Shown here piece after piece: positions 33,205 through 39,928 of a stretch of DNA of 39,928 nucleotides. This DNA comes from Piscibacillus halophilus (GTDB lineage Bacteria; Bacillota; Bacilli; Bacillales; Alkalibacillaceae), in assembly GCF_900110685.1 (NCBI RefSeq), contig NZ_FOES01000025.1, positions 1 to 39,928 of the forward strand, written 5' to 3'. The first letter of the stretch is position 1; each line of letters starts with the position of its first letter. Under the pieces are notes generated by a model, which saw nothing but the letters and a program-made list of their open reading frames with translations, was not told where the DNA came from and searched no databases. The translations under genes and the position numbers were made by a program.

Positions 33205-33465
33205 ATGGAAGAACATCGCGACCGAATTACGATAAAAGATGAGCAAGGAGCTGAACGCGAATTAATTGTGGAGGCACTCTTCGATATGGAAGAAGACTCA
33301 TATGCTTTATTAAAAGACCAAGATGAGACGTTGTTAATGAAGATTGAACAGCAAGGGGAAGAACAATTTTTAGTTCCTATTGAAGATCCTCATATTAGAA
33401 ATTCTATATTAGATGCCTACGAAATTGCATTAGATGCAGCACCAGGAGACAATGAGGACTTCTAA
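33205..33465 (+). CDS. DUF1292 (YrzB-like) protein
   Basis: The 86-residue acidic protein is of the DUF1292/YrzB type: an opening strand RITIKDEQGAERELIVEALFDMEEDSYALL and the acidic tail ending LDAAPGDNEDF. YrzB is a small conserved Bacillales protein of unknown role. ATG 33205 lies 8 nt after GGAGG; ATG 33202 is an alternative. In B. subtilis yrzB follows yrrL-type genes; here it is alone, with the next gene 18 nt downstream, so the two probably form an operon. Confidence 0.82.
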   Translation: MEEHRDRITIKDEQGAERELIVEALFDMEEDSYALLKDQDETLLMKIEQQGEEQFLVPIEDPHIRNSILDAYEIALDAAPGDNEDF

Positions 33466-33483
33466 AGAAATGAGGGTTTTGGT

Positions 33484-33891
33484 TTGCGCCTTATATTTTT
33501 ATTGATTGTAATGTCTTCCTTATCACCTTCTATGGTTAATGCAGAAGAAATTAATGTTGAAATTTTTGATGTCGAAACGGAACAAGTGGTTAAGACTGTT
33601 TCAAAAACAGACGATATGCAACATGAGGTAGAACGTTACATCGAAAGTATCGATGATATTTTTAAAGGCATTGACCCAGTACCTGAAGATGGTTTTATGA
33701 TTAAAATACCATTAGATCCTGTGGTGAAAATTGATAATGAATGGCTTCAATCTGAAGTTGATACAGTCATTATAATCAAACCTGAAAATGAAAAACCGTA
33801 CCTCCTATTGTTCGATGAAGAAAATCGACCTTGGGTTTTCCTGTTTGAAACACCCATAGATGAATTATTAAGTTTAGTGGATTATCCATAA
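33484..33891 (+). CDS. secreted small protein, function unknown
   Basis: The 135-residue protein starts with a cleavable-type signal peptide (LIFLLIVMSSLSPSMVNA, likely cut before EEINVEIF). The mature part is acidic, with a strand-rich region (FMIKIPLDPVVKIDNEWLQ; VDTVIIIKPENEKPYLLLFD), and should act outside the membrane. TTG 33484 is used, with GAGGG about 7 nt upstream. I do not recognise a family. It shares a hairpin with the convergent DUF3307 gene. Confidence 0.68.
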   Translation: MRLIFLLIVMSSLSPSMVNAEEINVEIFDVETEQVVKTVSKTDDMQHEVERYIESIDDIFKGIDPVPEDGFMIKIPLDPVVKIDNEWLQSEVDTVIIIKPENEKPYLLLFDEENRPWVFLFETPIDELLSLVDYP

Positions 33892-33893
33892 AA

Positions 33894-33935
33894 AAGCACT
33901 CTAACTATTAATTTGCATCTAACAGTTAGGTGCTT
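33894..33935. terminator. terminator between the secreted-protein gene and satD-DUF3307
   Basis: AAGCACTCTAACT (33894-33906) pairs with AGTTAGGTGCTT (33924-33935) with one bulge. On the reverse strand a TTTTTT run follows, so it mainly serves the leftward satD-DUF3307 operon. Confidence 0.72.
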
Positions 33936-33946
33936 ATTCCCATAAG

Positions 33947-34780
33947 TTAAACCAGTCTTGCTAAATAGCCAAATATTAACCCAATAATCATACTCATCAA
34001 TGTTCCAATGAGGTAGTATTCCGCAAATCGTTTATCATCAAACTGTTTAAATCGGGTTATTGATTTAATGGCCAATATAATCGTAATTCCCATCACCTGA
34101 CCACTATATACAAACATCATAATCAGGACACGTTCAAGCATCCCTATATAACGCCCTATTTTATGGTGACTCTCAGGATATGATGTTTTACTTTTGGTAA
34201 TGACCGTATGAATTTGAGGTTCTTGACCATCTTCTTTCCGATCGATCTCTTCTTCTATAGTTTGTTCAATCGAGTTGGGAGGTGCAATTTTGTTTAGAAC
34301 AATATGAAGAAAGTGCGATGCGACAACTGTATTAAGGTAAAGTAAGATGATTAATGCAATCACATCTTCAAAAATATAAACTTGTCCAACCGAGTATTTC
34401 TCTATTAAGTAAATAAACGGTAAAACGATAATGGTTATATGCAATGCTTGATCAACTAGAAAAAGAACTACCTTCATTTTTTGTGATGTGATTTTCTGAT
34501 CTAAGTAATATTTAGCACTATCAATCGCATAATGTGTCACGGAAGTTAGGATGATGACAATTAATAACATAAGCACTAATAGTAGATTCATAGATTGAGA
34601 GATAAGCATTCCAATAAAAACAAACCCCACTGAAATGATAAAATGAATCCCTACATGTTTAACGATAGCATTCTCTCTTCTTTTTTTATCAGGGTGGTGA
34701 CGTTCTTGAATCAGTTGATCACTTTGAAAGGTGAAATCCGCTAAAAAGTGCGCGAGTATAAGCAATAATAAATAAGTCAT
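33947..34780 (-). CDS. DUF3307 multi-pass membrane protein, partner of SatD
   Basis: The 277-residue protein has the DUF3307 opening LLLLILAHFLADFTFQSDQLIQERH, with conserved histidine/aspartate in the first helix, then about six to seven membrane helices interrupted by a cytoplasmic, charged loop at about 170-205 (IEEEIDRKEDGQEPQIHTVI). A second conserved segment is HYAIDSAKYYLDQK (acidic residue near the membrane). Function is unknown. The ATG is 11 nt after the satD stop with a GAGG site, so the two genes are co-expressed; I infer that SatD controls or signals to this membrane protein. Confidence 0.8.
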   Translation of the reverse strand: MTYLLLLILAHFLADFTFQSDQLIQERHHPDKKRRENAIVKHVGIHFIISVGFVFIGMLISQSMNLLLVLMLLIVIILTSVTHYAIDSAKYYLDQKITSQKMKVVLFLVDQALHITIIVLPFIYLIEKYSVGQVYIFEDVIALIILLYLNTVVASHFLHIVLNKIAPPNSIEQTIEEEIDRKEDGQEPQIHTVITKSKTSYPESHHKIGRYIGMLERVLIMMFVYSGQVMGITIILAIKSITRFKQFDDKRFAEYYLIGTLMSMIIGLIFGYLARLV

Positions 34781-34791
34781 CTAAAACATCC

Positions 34792-35490
34792 TCACTTATT
34801 TTGTTCGAGTTGATTCTGGTGGAAATCCAATAATTGAAGTAAGCTTTTTTCTGATTCTGCCACAAGTTCAAAATTTGCGGCATATAAGTGATTACTAACA
34901 CTTGTTTTTGGAGATTTATAACCAAACTTGTTTCCAATCTCTTCGTACGTCATGTCTGGATTTTCTCTCACTGCTTGAACAATGGCCTTCTGTTTTTCAC
35001 TTCGTTTGTTGATGAGTTGACTGATCATATAATACAAGGCATTGATCGATGAATAAGGAAAGTCCTTTGTATAAAAATAGATCTTATGTTGTTTTGGGAA
35101 CTCCCATATTTTAGCTTCTCTATCACCTTGTTTAATTAATTCATCTCGAGCATATAAAGCATTAATGATTGCGCTGCCATTTGCGATGTGGATACTTTCT
35201 TTATTCTTCGTATCAATCGTACCAAATCCACAGCCAATATAAAATGTGAAGTTTGGTTTATTTTCGGTAAATTTTTCAATAGCTCTTAATATTCGATAAG
35301 CATCAGAAAAACGAGATAACACTCCAATGAGTTCATCCCCTTTTCTTATATCAAAATAGATGGTTAATCTCTCCGAAAACTTTCGATTTAAATATTCCTT
35401 TAAATCGGTTAAATATGCCTCTACTTGATCTAATTTTTGGTCTTGCGATTTAACCACATCGACTGCGATACATGTATAATAATGTGACAT
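34792..35490 (-). CDS. satD: SatD-family protein with palm-like metal motif and C-terminal helix-turn-helix
   Basis: The 232-residue protein shows two parts. The N-terminal domain opens with a strand ending in Asp11 (YTCIAVDVVKSQ) and has RKGDELIGVL (Gly51-Asp52-Glu53) 41 residues later. This is the D / GDE layout of class III nucleotidyl cyclases and GGDEF enzymes, though similarity beyond the motif is not evident by eye. The C-terminal part (about 178-208, MTYEEIGNKFGYKSPKTSVSNHL) looks like a helix-turn-helix. SatD was named from the acid-tolerance sat operon of Streptococcus mutans; its biochemistry is unknown to me. ATG 35490 is preferred, with AGGAGGTG upstream; the 35517 start would begin inside the operator array. 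Confidence 0.8.
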   Translation of the reverse strand: MSHYYTCIAVDVVKSQDQKLDQVEAYLTDLKEYLNRKFSERLTIYFDIRKGDELIGVLSRFSDAYRILRAIEKFTENKPNFTFYIGCGFGTIDTKNKESIHIANGSAIINALYARDELIKQGDREAKIWEFPKQHKIYFYTKDFPYSSINALYYMISQLINKRSEKQKAIVQAVRENPDMTYEEIGNKFGYKSPKTSVSNHLYAANFELVAESEKSLLQLLDFHQNQLEQNK

Positions 35491-35505
35491 ATATACACCT
35501 CCTAC

Positions 35506-35583
35506 ACATGTACTCAAATAAGTACATGTTTTTTATATGTACACATAATAAGTACACTTATTTATCATGTACTAATAAGTATA
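35506..35583 (-). promoter_or_regulatory. three operator-like dyads in front of satD
   Basis: Read on the reverse strand, three copies of TACTTATT-n-GTACAT occur at 35583-35566, 35556-35537 and 35529-35506. The start-proximal copy is a perfect dyad, ACATGTACT-TATTTG-AGTACATGT. They occupy the space between a TATACT -10 box and the satD ribosome binding site, ideal for repression. Confidence 0.72.
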
Positions 35584-35605
35584 ACATATTACAATCAAAC
35601 GACAA
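35578..35605 (-). promoter_or_regulatory. candidate satD promoter
   Basis: TTGTCG (35605-35600) and TATACT (35583-35578) are separated by 16 nt on the reverse strand. The -10 box overlaps the most upstream of the three dyads. Confidence 0.55.
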
Positions 35606-35666
35606 CTAATACGCAGTATAAAATGATAAAAAATAACAACAATAAATAAAGAAAGGAGGATTTAAC

Positions 35667-36131
35667 ATGAATCATACAAAATTATTAGCCATCAAATTTG
35701 CTTCATGTTTTGTCTTATTATTTTTAATCTTAGGATTCGGATATGATGTTTCATTTGGTAACGTATTAATGATCAGTGTGGTTTTAACCTTGGTTTCTTA
35801 CATGGGAGATGCTTTTGTATTACCTAGAACAAGTAACACGGTTGCCACTGTAACTGATTTCGTCCTAGCGTATGTAGTGATCTATTTTATGCTAAGTATT
35901 TTAACGGTAGGAGGAAATTTATTTGCAGCATCATTAATATCCGCAGTAGCAGTTACAATATTTGAATATTTCTTCCATAAACAAGTTCAGTCAGAATACA
36001 ATGAAGGTGAACGTGAAGAACATCGTGGAGGAGATTATCGACTCCAAACCGAATTCTCAGAAGAGCTGGAGCCTGATGAGATTGAAACAGATGAAAATGG
36101 TGACGGCCCTAGAAATAATAGGGATCTATAA
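35667..36131 (+). CDS. yndM: YndM-like (DUF2512) membrane protein
   Basis: The 154-residue protein has four membrane helices in its first 105 residues (LLAIKFASCFVLLFLILGF; NVLMISVVLTLVSYMGDAFVLP; VATVTDFVLAYVVIYFMLS; LFAASLISAVAVTIFEYFFHK) and a long acidic cytoplasmic tail. The motif GDAFVLPRTSNTVATVTDF is the DUF2512/YndM signature. Function is unknown; members are common in spore formers. ATG 35667 follows AAAGGAGG by 8 nt. It diverges from satD and converges on the DUF1360 gene through a shared terminator. Confidence 0.82.
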   Translation: MNHTKLLAIKFASCFVLLFLILGFGYDVSFGNVLMISVVLTLVSYMGDAFVLPRTSNTVATVTDFVLAYVVIYFMLSILTVGGNLFAASLISAVAVTIFEYFFHKQVQSEYNEGEREEHRGGDYRLQTEFSEELEPDEIETDENGDGPRNNRDL

Positions 36132-36136
36132 AGACT

Positions 36137-36170
36137 AAGGCGGCTATTGATAGCCGTCTTATTTTGTTTT
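36137..36170. terminator. bidirectional terminator between yndM-like and DUF1360 genes
   Basis: AAGGCGGCTA (36137-36146) pairs with TAGCCGTCTT (36151-36160, one G-T pair), followed by ATTTTGTTTTT. The DUF1360 stop codon lies in the second arm. Confidence 0.8.
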
Positions 36171-36527
36171 TAAGTAATCAACTAATTTGATTCCAACACC
36201 AACGAACGTTTCTAAAATAGACTGGGCACCCGCAATTGAAAAGATAAAAATAATTGGCAAAGCAATAGTTGGAATATACATGTAACCAATAGCCATAAAT
36301 ATGGCACTCCACACTCCTGCACACCAATAACAATTAAGTAAATAACCAAATTTTGAGGTTGGTACCTCTTTACTTTCTATATGCCCTTTTTTATCTTTTA
36401 CAGTTTTCTTCTCTAAAAACGGTTTTCTTATAAATTCAGTAATTTTGTCAAATACAATAAGGTGTGTGAAACGATAACTCGCTAATATGATCATTAAATA
36501 AGTCAGCCAATTAATTTCTTCTATCAT
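36159..36527 (-). CDS. DUF1360 membrane protein
   Basis: The 122-residue protein has the DUF1360 hallmarks: an N-terminal helix with LASYRFTHLIVFDKITEFIRKPF, and the CYWCAGVWSA motif before a hydrophobic hairpin (AIFMAIGYMYIPTIALPIIF; SIAGAQSILETFVGVG). The two cysteines of CYWC may bind a metal or form a disulfide. DUF1360 proteins are linked to sporulation in some Bacillus species, but the role is not established. ATG follows AAGGGG. Leftward single gene. Confidence 0.83.
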   Translation of the reverse strand: MIEEINWLTYLMIILASYRFTHLIVFDKITEFIRKPFLEKKTVKDKKGHIESKEVPTSKFGYLLNCYWCAGVWSAIFMAIGYMYIPTIALPIIFIFSIAGAQSILETFVGVGIKLVDYLKTK

Positions 36528-36822
36528 ATATAACCCCTTCTTTAAAGCTCTTTGTTATAATCTTTGTTTAATAAAACTGTTCATGCATGTTTTAAATGAA
36601 AAATTATGTGGCAGGAGCTTCTAAATCTTTTAATTATAAAAACATTTTGTTGATTTTCAGGAGTAGATTGTTGATGTTAAAGCATCTCTGAAGAAAGCGA
36701 AACAATTTTGACGAACTTACAGCAATAAAAAAACCGAACCTTAGGTGCTAAATATACCCTAAAGTTCGGCTCTATTATATAAAAGTTATTTTGTTTTAAC
36801 TCCTTGTTGATAATGGTGCTGA
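36528..36822. other. intergenic stretch without a recognised gene
   Basis: I see no credible coding sequence or ribosome binding site on either strand in 36528-36720. The remainder holds only the terminator of the leftward carboxypeptidase gene. Confidence 0.6.
36727..36769 (-). terminator. terminator of the D,D-carboxypeptidase gene
   Basis: GTTCGG (36764-36769) pairs with CCGAAC (36734-36739), extended inward by TTAGG/CCTAA. On the reverse strand a TTTTTTTATT run follows. Confidence 0.8.
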
Positions 36823-38004
36823 TTAATAAAAGAAGCGGCGTCTGCGATGTTTTTTAATAATATTAACCATCATTAAGACCAGTAATAAACCTAAAACCCC
36901 TAAAACAATTCCCCAAACACTTATTTGGTGAGTTTTTGTCTCTGTATCTTCATCCAAGGTGTGATGTTCTTCCATCGTTGAAGCTTGTACTACTTCAGTT
37001 AATTCCCTAGTTTCAATTGTTTCGCCTTGTTCATTCTCAATTTCAAGCTTACCGTCTTCGGTAAAATCTTGATTCCAATCAATTCCCTTTTCGGCTGTAA
37101 AAACAAAATCTTCCTCTAATATATATTCTGAATTTCCTAAGTGCAAGGAATCGGGTGTTGCCTCGACAGTATAGGTTTCAAAATTTTCAAATCCATAATC
37201 TAAAAGTTTTTCCGTATCTTGATAAGCAAAATCAGCAGAATCCGCTTTTAATGTGACAACTATTAAATCAATGTGGTCCTGACTTGCTGAGGTAACGAGT
37301 GTAAAACCTGATTGACTTACAAAACCATTTTTTACCCCAGTTACATCATCTCTTTGACGAACTAATTGATGATGATTATAAAGAGTCGTGTCCCAACTCT
37401 CACCATCCCATTTCATTTCTTCAATAGCAGCAATTTCTCGAAATTCTTCATTCTTCATGGCATATTGAGTGATTTTGGCCATATCTTCCGCTGTTGTGAC
37501 ATGATCAGCATCATAAAGACCGTGAGGATTTTCAAAATGAGTGTTGTTAACACCTATCTTTTCTTTTACAAATCGATTCATTCGATCAGAAAAATCCTCA
37601 ACACTTCCGTCAATATGTTCTGCAATAGCTACACCAGCGTCATTACCAGAATTAATCAATAAACCCTTGACAAGCTTTTCCATTTTAACTTTTTCTCCAG
37701 GCTCAAGATAAACTCTAGTTCCGGCCACATCCCTAGCATTCTCACTTATCGTTACAGTATCATCTAAATTACCTTCCTCAATCGCTATGATGGCAGTAAC
37801 GATTTTAGTAATACTTGCTGGATACATGGATTGATCGCCATATTTATCGTATAAAACTTCTCCAGAATTAGCATCTATTAATATAGCAGCTTCACTATTT
37901 AATGATATATTTTCAATGTCCTCTCCCGATTCGTGTCCAGAAACGTGAAGAGGTAATATTAAAAGTAATATTGCGGTTATTAATAATAATCGGATTTTTG
38001 TCAT
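36823..38004 (-). CDS. D-alanyl-D-alanine carboxypeptidase, low-molecular-weight penicillin-binding protein
   Basis: The 393-residue protein has a signal peptide (IRLLLITAILLLILPLHVSG), a peptidase S11 domain, a C-terminal beta domain, and a terminal membrane anchor (VWGIVLGVLGLLLVLMMVNI) with an Arg-rich cytoplasmic end. The catalytic SITK is at Ser64-Lys67 and SGN at Ser119-Asn121. The third motif, normally KTG, reads KNG (Lys225-Gly227) in TGVKNGFVSQSGFTLV. It should trim the terminal D-alanine of peptidoglycan stem peptides at the outer membrane face, if the altered motif allows. ATG follows AAGGGG by 8 nt. Confidence 0.9.
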   Translation of the reverse strand: MTKIRLLLITAILLLILPLHVSGHESGEDIENISLNSEAAILIDANSGEVLYDKYGDQSMYPASITKIVTAIIAIEEGNLDDTVTISENARDVAGTRVYLEPGEKVKMEKLVKGLLINSGNDAGVAIAEHIDGSVEDFSDRMNRFVKEKIGVNNTHFENPHGLYDADHVTTAEDMAKITQYAMKNEEFREIAAIEEMKWDGESWDTTLYNHHQLVRQRDDVTGVKNGFVSQSGFTLVTSASQDHIDLIVVTLKADSADFAYQDTEKLLDYGFENFETYTVEATPDSLHLGNSEYILEEDFVFTAEKGIDWNQDFTEDGKLEIENEQGETIETRELTEVVQASTMEEHHTLDEDTETKTHQISVWGIVLGVLGLLLVLMMVNIIKKHRRRRFFY

Positions 38005-38036
38005 GATGAAAACCCCTTAGTTTCATTATCATATAC

Positions 38037-38066
38037 AGTATAATGCATGACATAACTGACAAGCAA
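38037..38066 (-). promoter_or_regulatory. candidate promoter of the carboxypeptidase gene
   Basis: TTGCTT (38066-38061) and TATACT (38042-38037) with an 18-nt spacer on the reverse strand, 33 nt before the ATG. TTGTCA with a shorter spacer is an alternative -35. Confidence 0.45.
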
Positions 38067-38099
38067 TAAAACTTTAAAGTTGTAACACGATTTTTAAAT

Positions 38100-38130
38100 A
38101 AAAAATAAAGAGCCCTTCATCAGGCTCTTT
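38100..38130 (-). terminator. terminator of the CDGSH protein gene
   Basis: AAAGAGCC (38107-38114) pairs with GGCTCTTT (38123-38130). On the reverse strand it runs into ATTTTTTAT. Confidence 0.85.
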
Positions 38131-38134
38131 GAGA

Positions 38135-38344
38135 TTACGATTCATTTACACGTGTCTTTGATTCAAATCCAACCTTCTTATGTGATCCGTCACAAAATGG
38201 CTTGTTATCAGATGCACCACAACGACATAAAGAGAAAGCTGGTTTTGTTTCGTATTTATTTCCTTCTGCATCTAGTAACTCAACATCACCTTTAACTAGG
38301 ATTGAACCGTTATCACGCACTTGAATTATTGGCTTTTCACTCAT
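38135..38344 (-). CDS. CDGSH-type iron-sulfur protein
   Basis: The 69-residue protein carries one CDGSH iron-sulfur motif, CRCGASDNKPFCDGSH, with three cysteines and one histidine that bind a labile [2Fe-2S] cluster. The preceding strand region (PIIQVRDNGSILVKGDVELLDAEGN) forms the small beta-cap. Bacterial single-domain members are cytosolic and probably take part in electron transfer or cluster/iron handling. ATG 38344 follows GGGGGAG by 8 nt. Single leftward gene with its own terminator. Confidence 0.92.
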   Translation of the reverse strand: MSEKPIIQVRDNGSILVKGDVELLDAEGNKYETKPAFSLCRCGASDNKPFCDGSHKKVGFESKTRVNES

Positions 38345-38511
38345 CAAATTACTCCCCCTCTATACATTTTTTATGTTTATATTATCATGACGTGTAAAGG
38401 AATTCTAGAAAATACCGATTAAAATGTTCTTTAAGCTATGTTTCAAACTACTCAATCTATAGTCATAATTGTATAATATTACTATACAAATTTATAAAAA
38501 GGATGTCGGCC

Positions 38512-39551
38512 ATGTTTTTCGAATTAATCAAGAAACGAATCCGAGAAATTGATAACAAACTACTCTATGCTATATTACTGATTATTTTTATTTTCATTTC
38601 AGCCTTCATCATTCGTGGGATTGAGCCAGAAACCTTTGATTCATATTTCACGGCATTGTGGAGGATTATGACGACAGTGACAACAGTCGGCTTTGGAGAT
38701 ATTTCTCCAGTTACAACGGCTGGTCAATTATATGCCATGACCGCTGTATATATTGTTGGTATTGGATTAATGGGAGTTGTAATCGGGTATATTGTGGATT
38801 CCATCCATGAGTATCGAAGAAATAAGGAGGAAGGAAAATTGTCCTATAAAAAATCTAACCACTATATCATCATAAATTACACGAAACGTTCTAAAGAAAC
38901 CATCGATGAACTACTAATTATGCATGAAGACAAAGAAATCGTTTAATTGATGAATCCTTGGACAAAACACCGATTCGAAGTGATCGGGTTCATTTTATTT
39001 CAGGAAATCCTGCACATGATAATACATTATATAAAGCCAATATTAAATAGAGTTTTGCGGTATTAATCTTTGCTTCAGATGATGTAAAGAACTATTCTTT
39101 AGCAGACGGTCAAACATTACTTATTGCGACAACTATTGAAAGCCTTGGTGAAAAAGAACATTTTGATGTTTATACTATAGCTGAGATATTATATGACCAA
39201 CATATTAATGCTTTTAAACATTCTAAAGTTGATGAGTTTATAACGCCTTATCAGACAAGTGCTCACTTGATTGCTAAAAGCGCCACGTATAAAGGAGCAA
39301 GCGAAATGTTTAGACAGCTAACCTCAACCAATTATGGCCATGATATTTACTCAATTAAAAAGGATCCTTCCTGGGTGACTTACCGTGATGCCTATAACGC
39401 TTTATTAGATTATGGAGCGACCCTTTTATCAGAAGGAGAAAGATTAGGGATCGCTAAAAAAGCAGATGAAATGATACCAGAAAATGCGGAGTTAATGATT
39501 ATATGTGATCAAGAAACTTATGAAAATATTTCAAATCAATTAGTGAGTTAA
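38512..39551 (+). pseudogene. yugO: YugO-like potassium channel, broken by a frameshift and an amber stop
   Basis: The intact first part encodes two membrane helices around a K+ selectivity filter (TTVTTVGFGDISP) and the start of an RCK/TrkA-N domain (NHYIIINYTKRSKETIDELL). At 38942-38944 a T run is one base short: GTTTAATT reads as a stop, while GTTTTAATT would continue as VLIDESLDKTPIRSD. In that restored frame TAG at 39048-39050 interrupts IK-SFAVLIFASDDVKNYSLAD, where CAG (Gln) is the simplest ancestor. The frame then runs open to 39551 (NAELMIICDQETYENISNQL). A functional version would be about 346 residues. ATG 38512 follows AAAGG by 9 nt. Confidence 0.85.
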
Positions 39552-39579
39552 GACAAGGATTTTATTCCTTGTCTTTTTT
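39550..39579 (+). terminator. terminator of the broken channel gene
   Basis: AAGACAAGGA (39550-39559) pairs with TCCTTGTCTT (39566-39575), followed by TTTT. It is the probable target structure of the adjacent group II intron. Confidence 0.9.
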
Positions 39580-39583
39580 CAAT

Positions 39584-39928
39584 GTGTGCCCGGCATGGGC
39601 TATAACTTGGTGGTGAAAGTCCACTACAGGCCTGGCAGTAGGAACTGTTAGCTAATGGCAAGGGTGTCCACCGTGAGGTGGAATCTGAAGGAAGCCTAAG
39701 GCAAAATCCTGAACTGACGAACAGAAACTGTATATAAGGCTGAATTGGAACGGATGAGTTTGCATTACAAAACGAAGTCCTATACTGCACGAATTCCATA
39801 CAGTAAATACAGCAGTTATATGGGAGGAAGGTTATAGCTCTTACCCGGGGAGGTCTTGCAAGGGTTCCCGACAAGAGGGAAGAAATTTTCCACAGGAACA
39901 ATCACGGCAGTGATGCTGTGATGAATTG
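39584..39928 (+). mobile_element. 5' end of a group II intron (class C type)
   Basis: The sequence from 39584 begins GTGTGCCCGGCATGGGC, the conserved 5' end of bacterial group II introns. Domain I features follow: GTGAAAGTCC, GTTAGCTAATGGCAAGGGTG, TCCACCGTGAGGTGGAATC and GAAGGAAGCCTAAGGCAAA, resembling class C introns such as those of Bacillus halodurans. The reverse transcriptase/maturase gene and the catalytic domain V lie beyond the window. The intron sits 8 nt after a terminator stem, the insertion preference known for class C. Reading frames in this stretch are not coding. Confidence 0.85.

Noticed and set aside
38930-38960. Programmed frameshift in the potassium channel gene
   Set aside because: A second, independent in-frame amber codon downstream makes gene decay more likely than recoding.
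39548-39901. Leftward ORF of 117 codons across the intron
   Set aside because: It lies antisense to structured group II intron RNA, has no ribosome binding site and a cysteine/serine-rich composition typical of shadow frames.

Overview
The window looks like chromosome from a low-GC Gram-positive bacterium of the Bacillaceae, possibly a moderately halophilic or alkaliphilic genus. The evidence is the AT-rich codon use, strong AGGAGG-type ribosome binding sites, frequent TTG starts, many U-tailed terminators, and gene orders shared with Bacillus subtilis (a yneT-like gene/plsY/parE/parC, and an operon in the order yngJ-I-H-HB-G-F-E). The betaine-linked genes fit a salt-exposed life, but the genus is inference.

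Left part (1-8.6 kb): the first 18 codons of a leftward, transposase-like ORF whose ribosome binding site lies in a hairpin; a GC-rich dispersed-type repeat; a leftward folE2-yidD operon; a capA-like gene; plsY; then rightward yneT, parE and parC (topoisomerase IV). 8.7-10.9 kb: a compact cassette of a GbsR-type regulator, a cysteine hydrolase and an orphan betaine-binding lipoprotein.

10.9-21.1 kb: a TetR regulator, then seven tightly spaced genes that together form a leucine/isovalerate-type degradation pathway: acyl-CoA dehydrogenase, acyl-CoA ligase, biotin carboxylase, biotin carrier, HMG-CoA lyase, methylglutaconyl-CoA hydratase and carboxyltransferase. A near-palindromic TetR-type operator and a cre-like site lie just before the first enzyme gene. 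An FAD-dependent dehydrogenase follows the operon terminator.

21.1-33 kb: a patchwork of single genes (small membrane protein, methyltransferase, acetyl-CoA-synthetase-like ligase, NTF2-like protein, YetF-like protein, thioredoxin, OsmC, GltS-type symporter, VOC protein, luciferase-like oxidoreductase, Nudix hydrolase). It contains a truncated GNAT gene, a VOC C-terminal fragment, a glycosyltransferase split by a one-base shift and a membrane-protein gene shifted at a run of seven A.

33-39.9 kb: a YrzB-like DUF1292 gene, a secreted small protein, a satD-DUF3307 pair preceded by three copies of an operator-like dyad, YndM-like and DUF1360 membrane proteins, a D,D-carboxypeptidase with KNG in place of KTG, a CDGSH iron-sulfur protein, a twice-broken YugO-like potassium channel, and the 5' end of a group II intron placed directly behind that gene's terminator.

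The most interesting candidate system is satD-DUF3307. SatD carries an Asp and a GDE motif about 41 residues apart, spaced like the metal ligands of nucleotidyl-cyclase/GGDEF palm domains, plus a C-terminal helix-turn-helix. Its partner is a multi-pass membrane protein. No tRNA, rRNA, CRISPR array or riboswitch was recognised.
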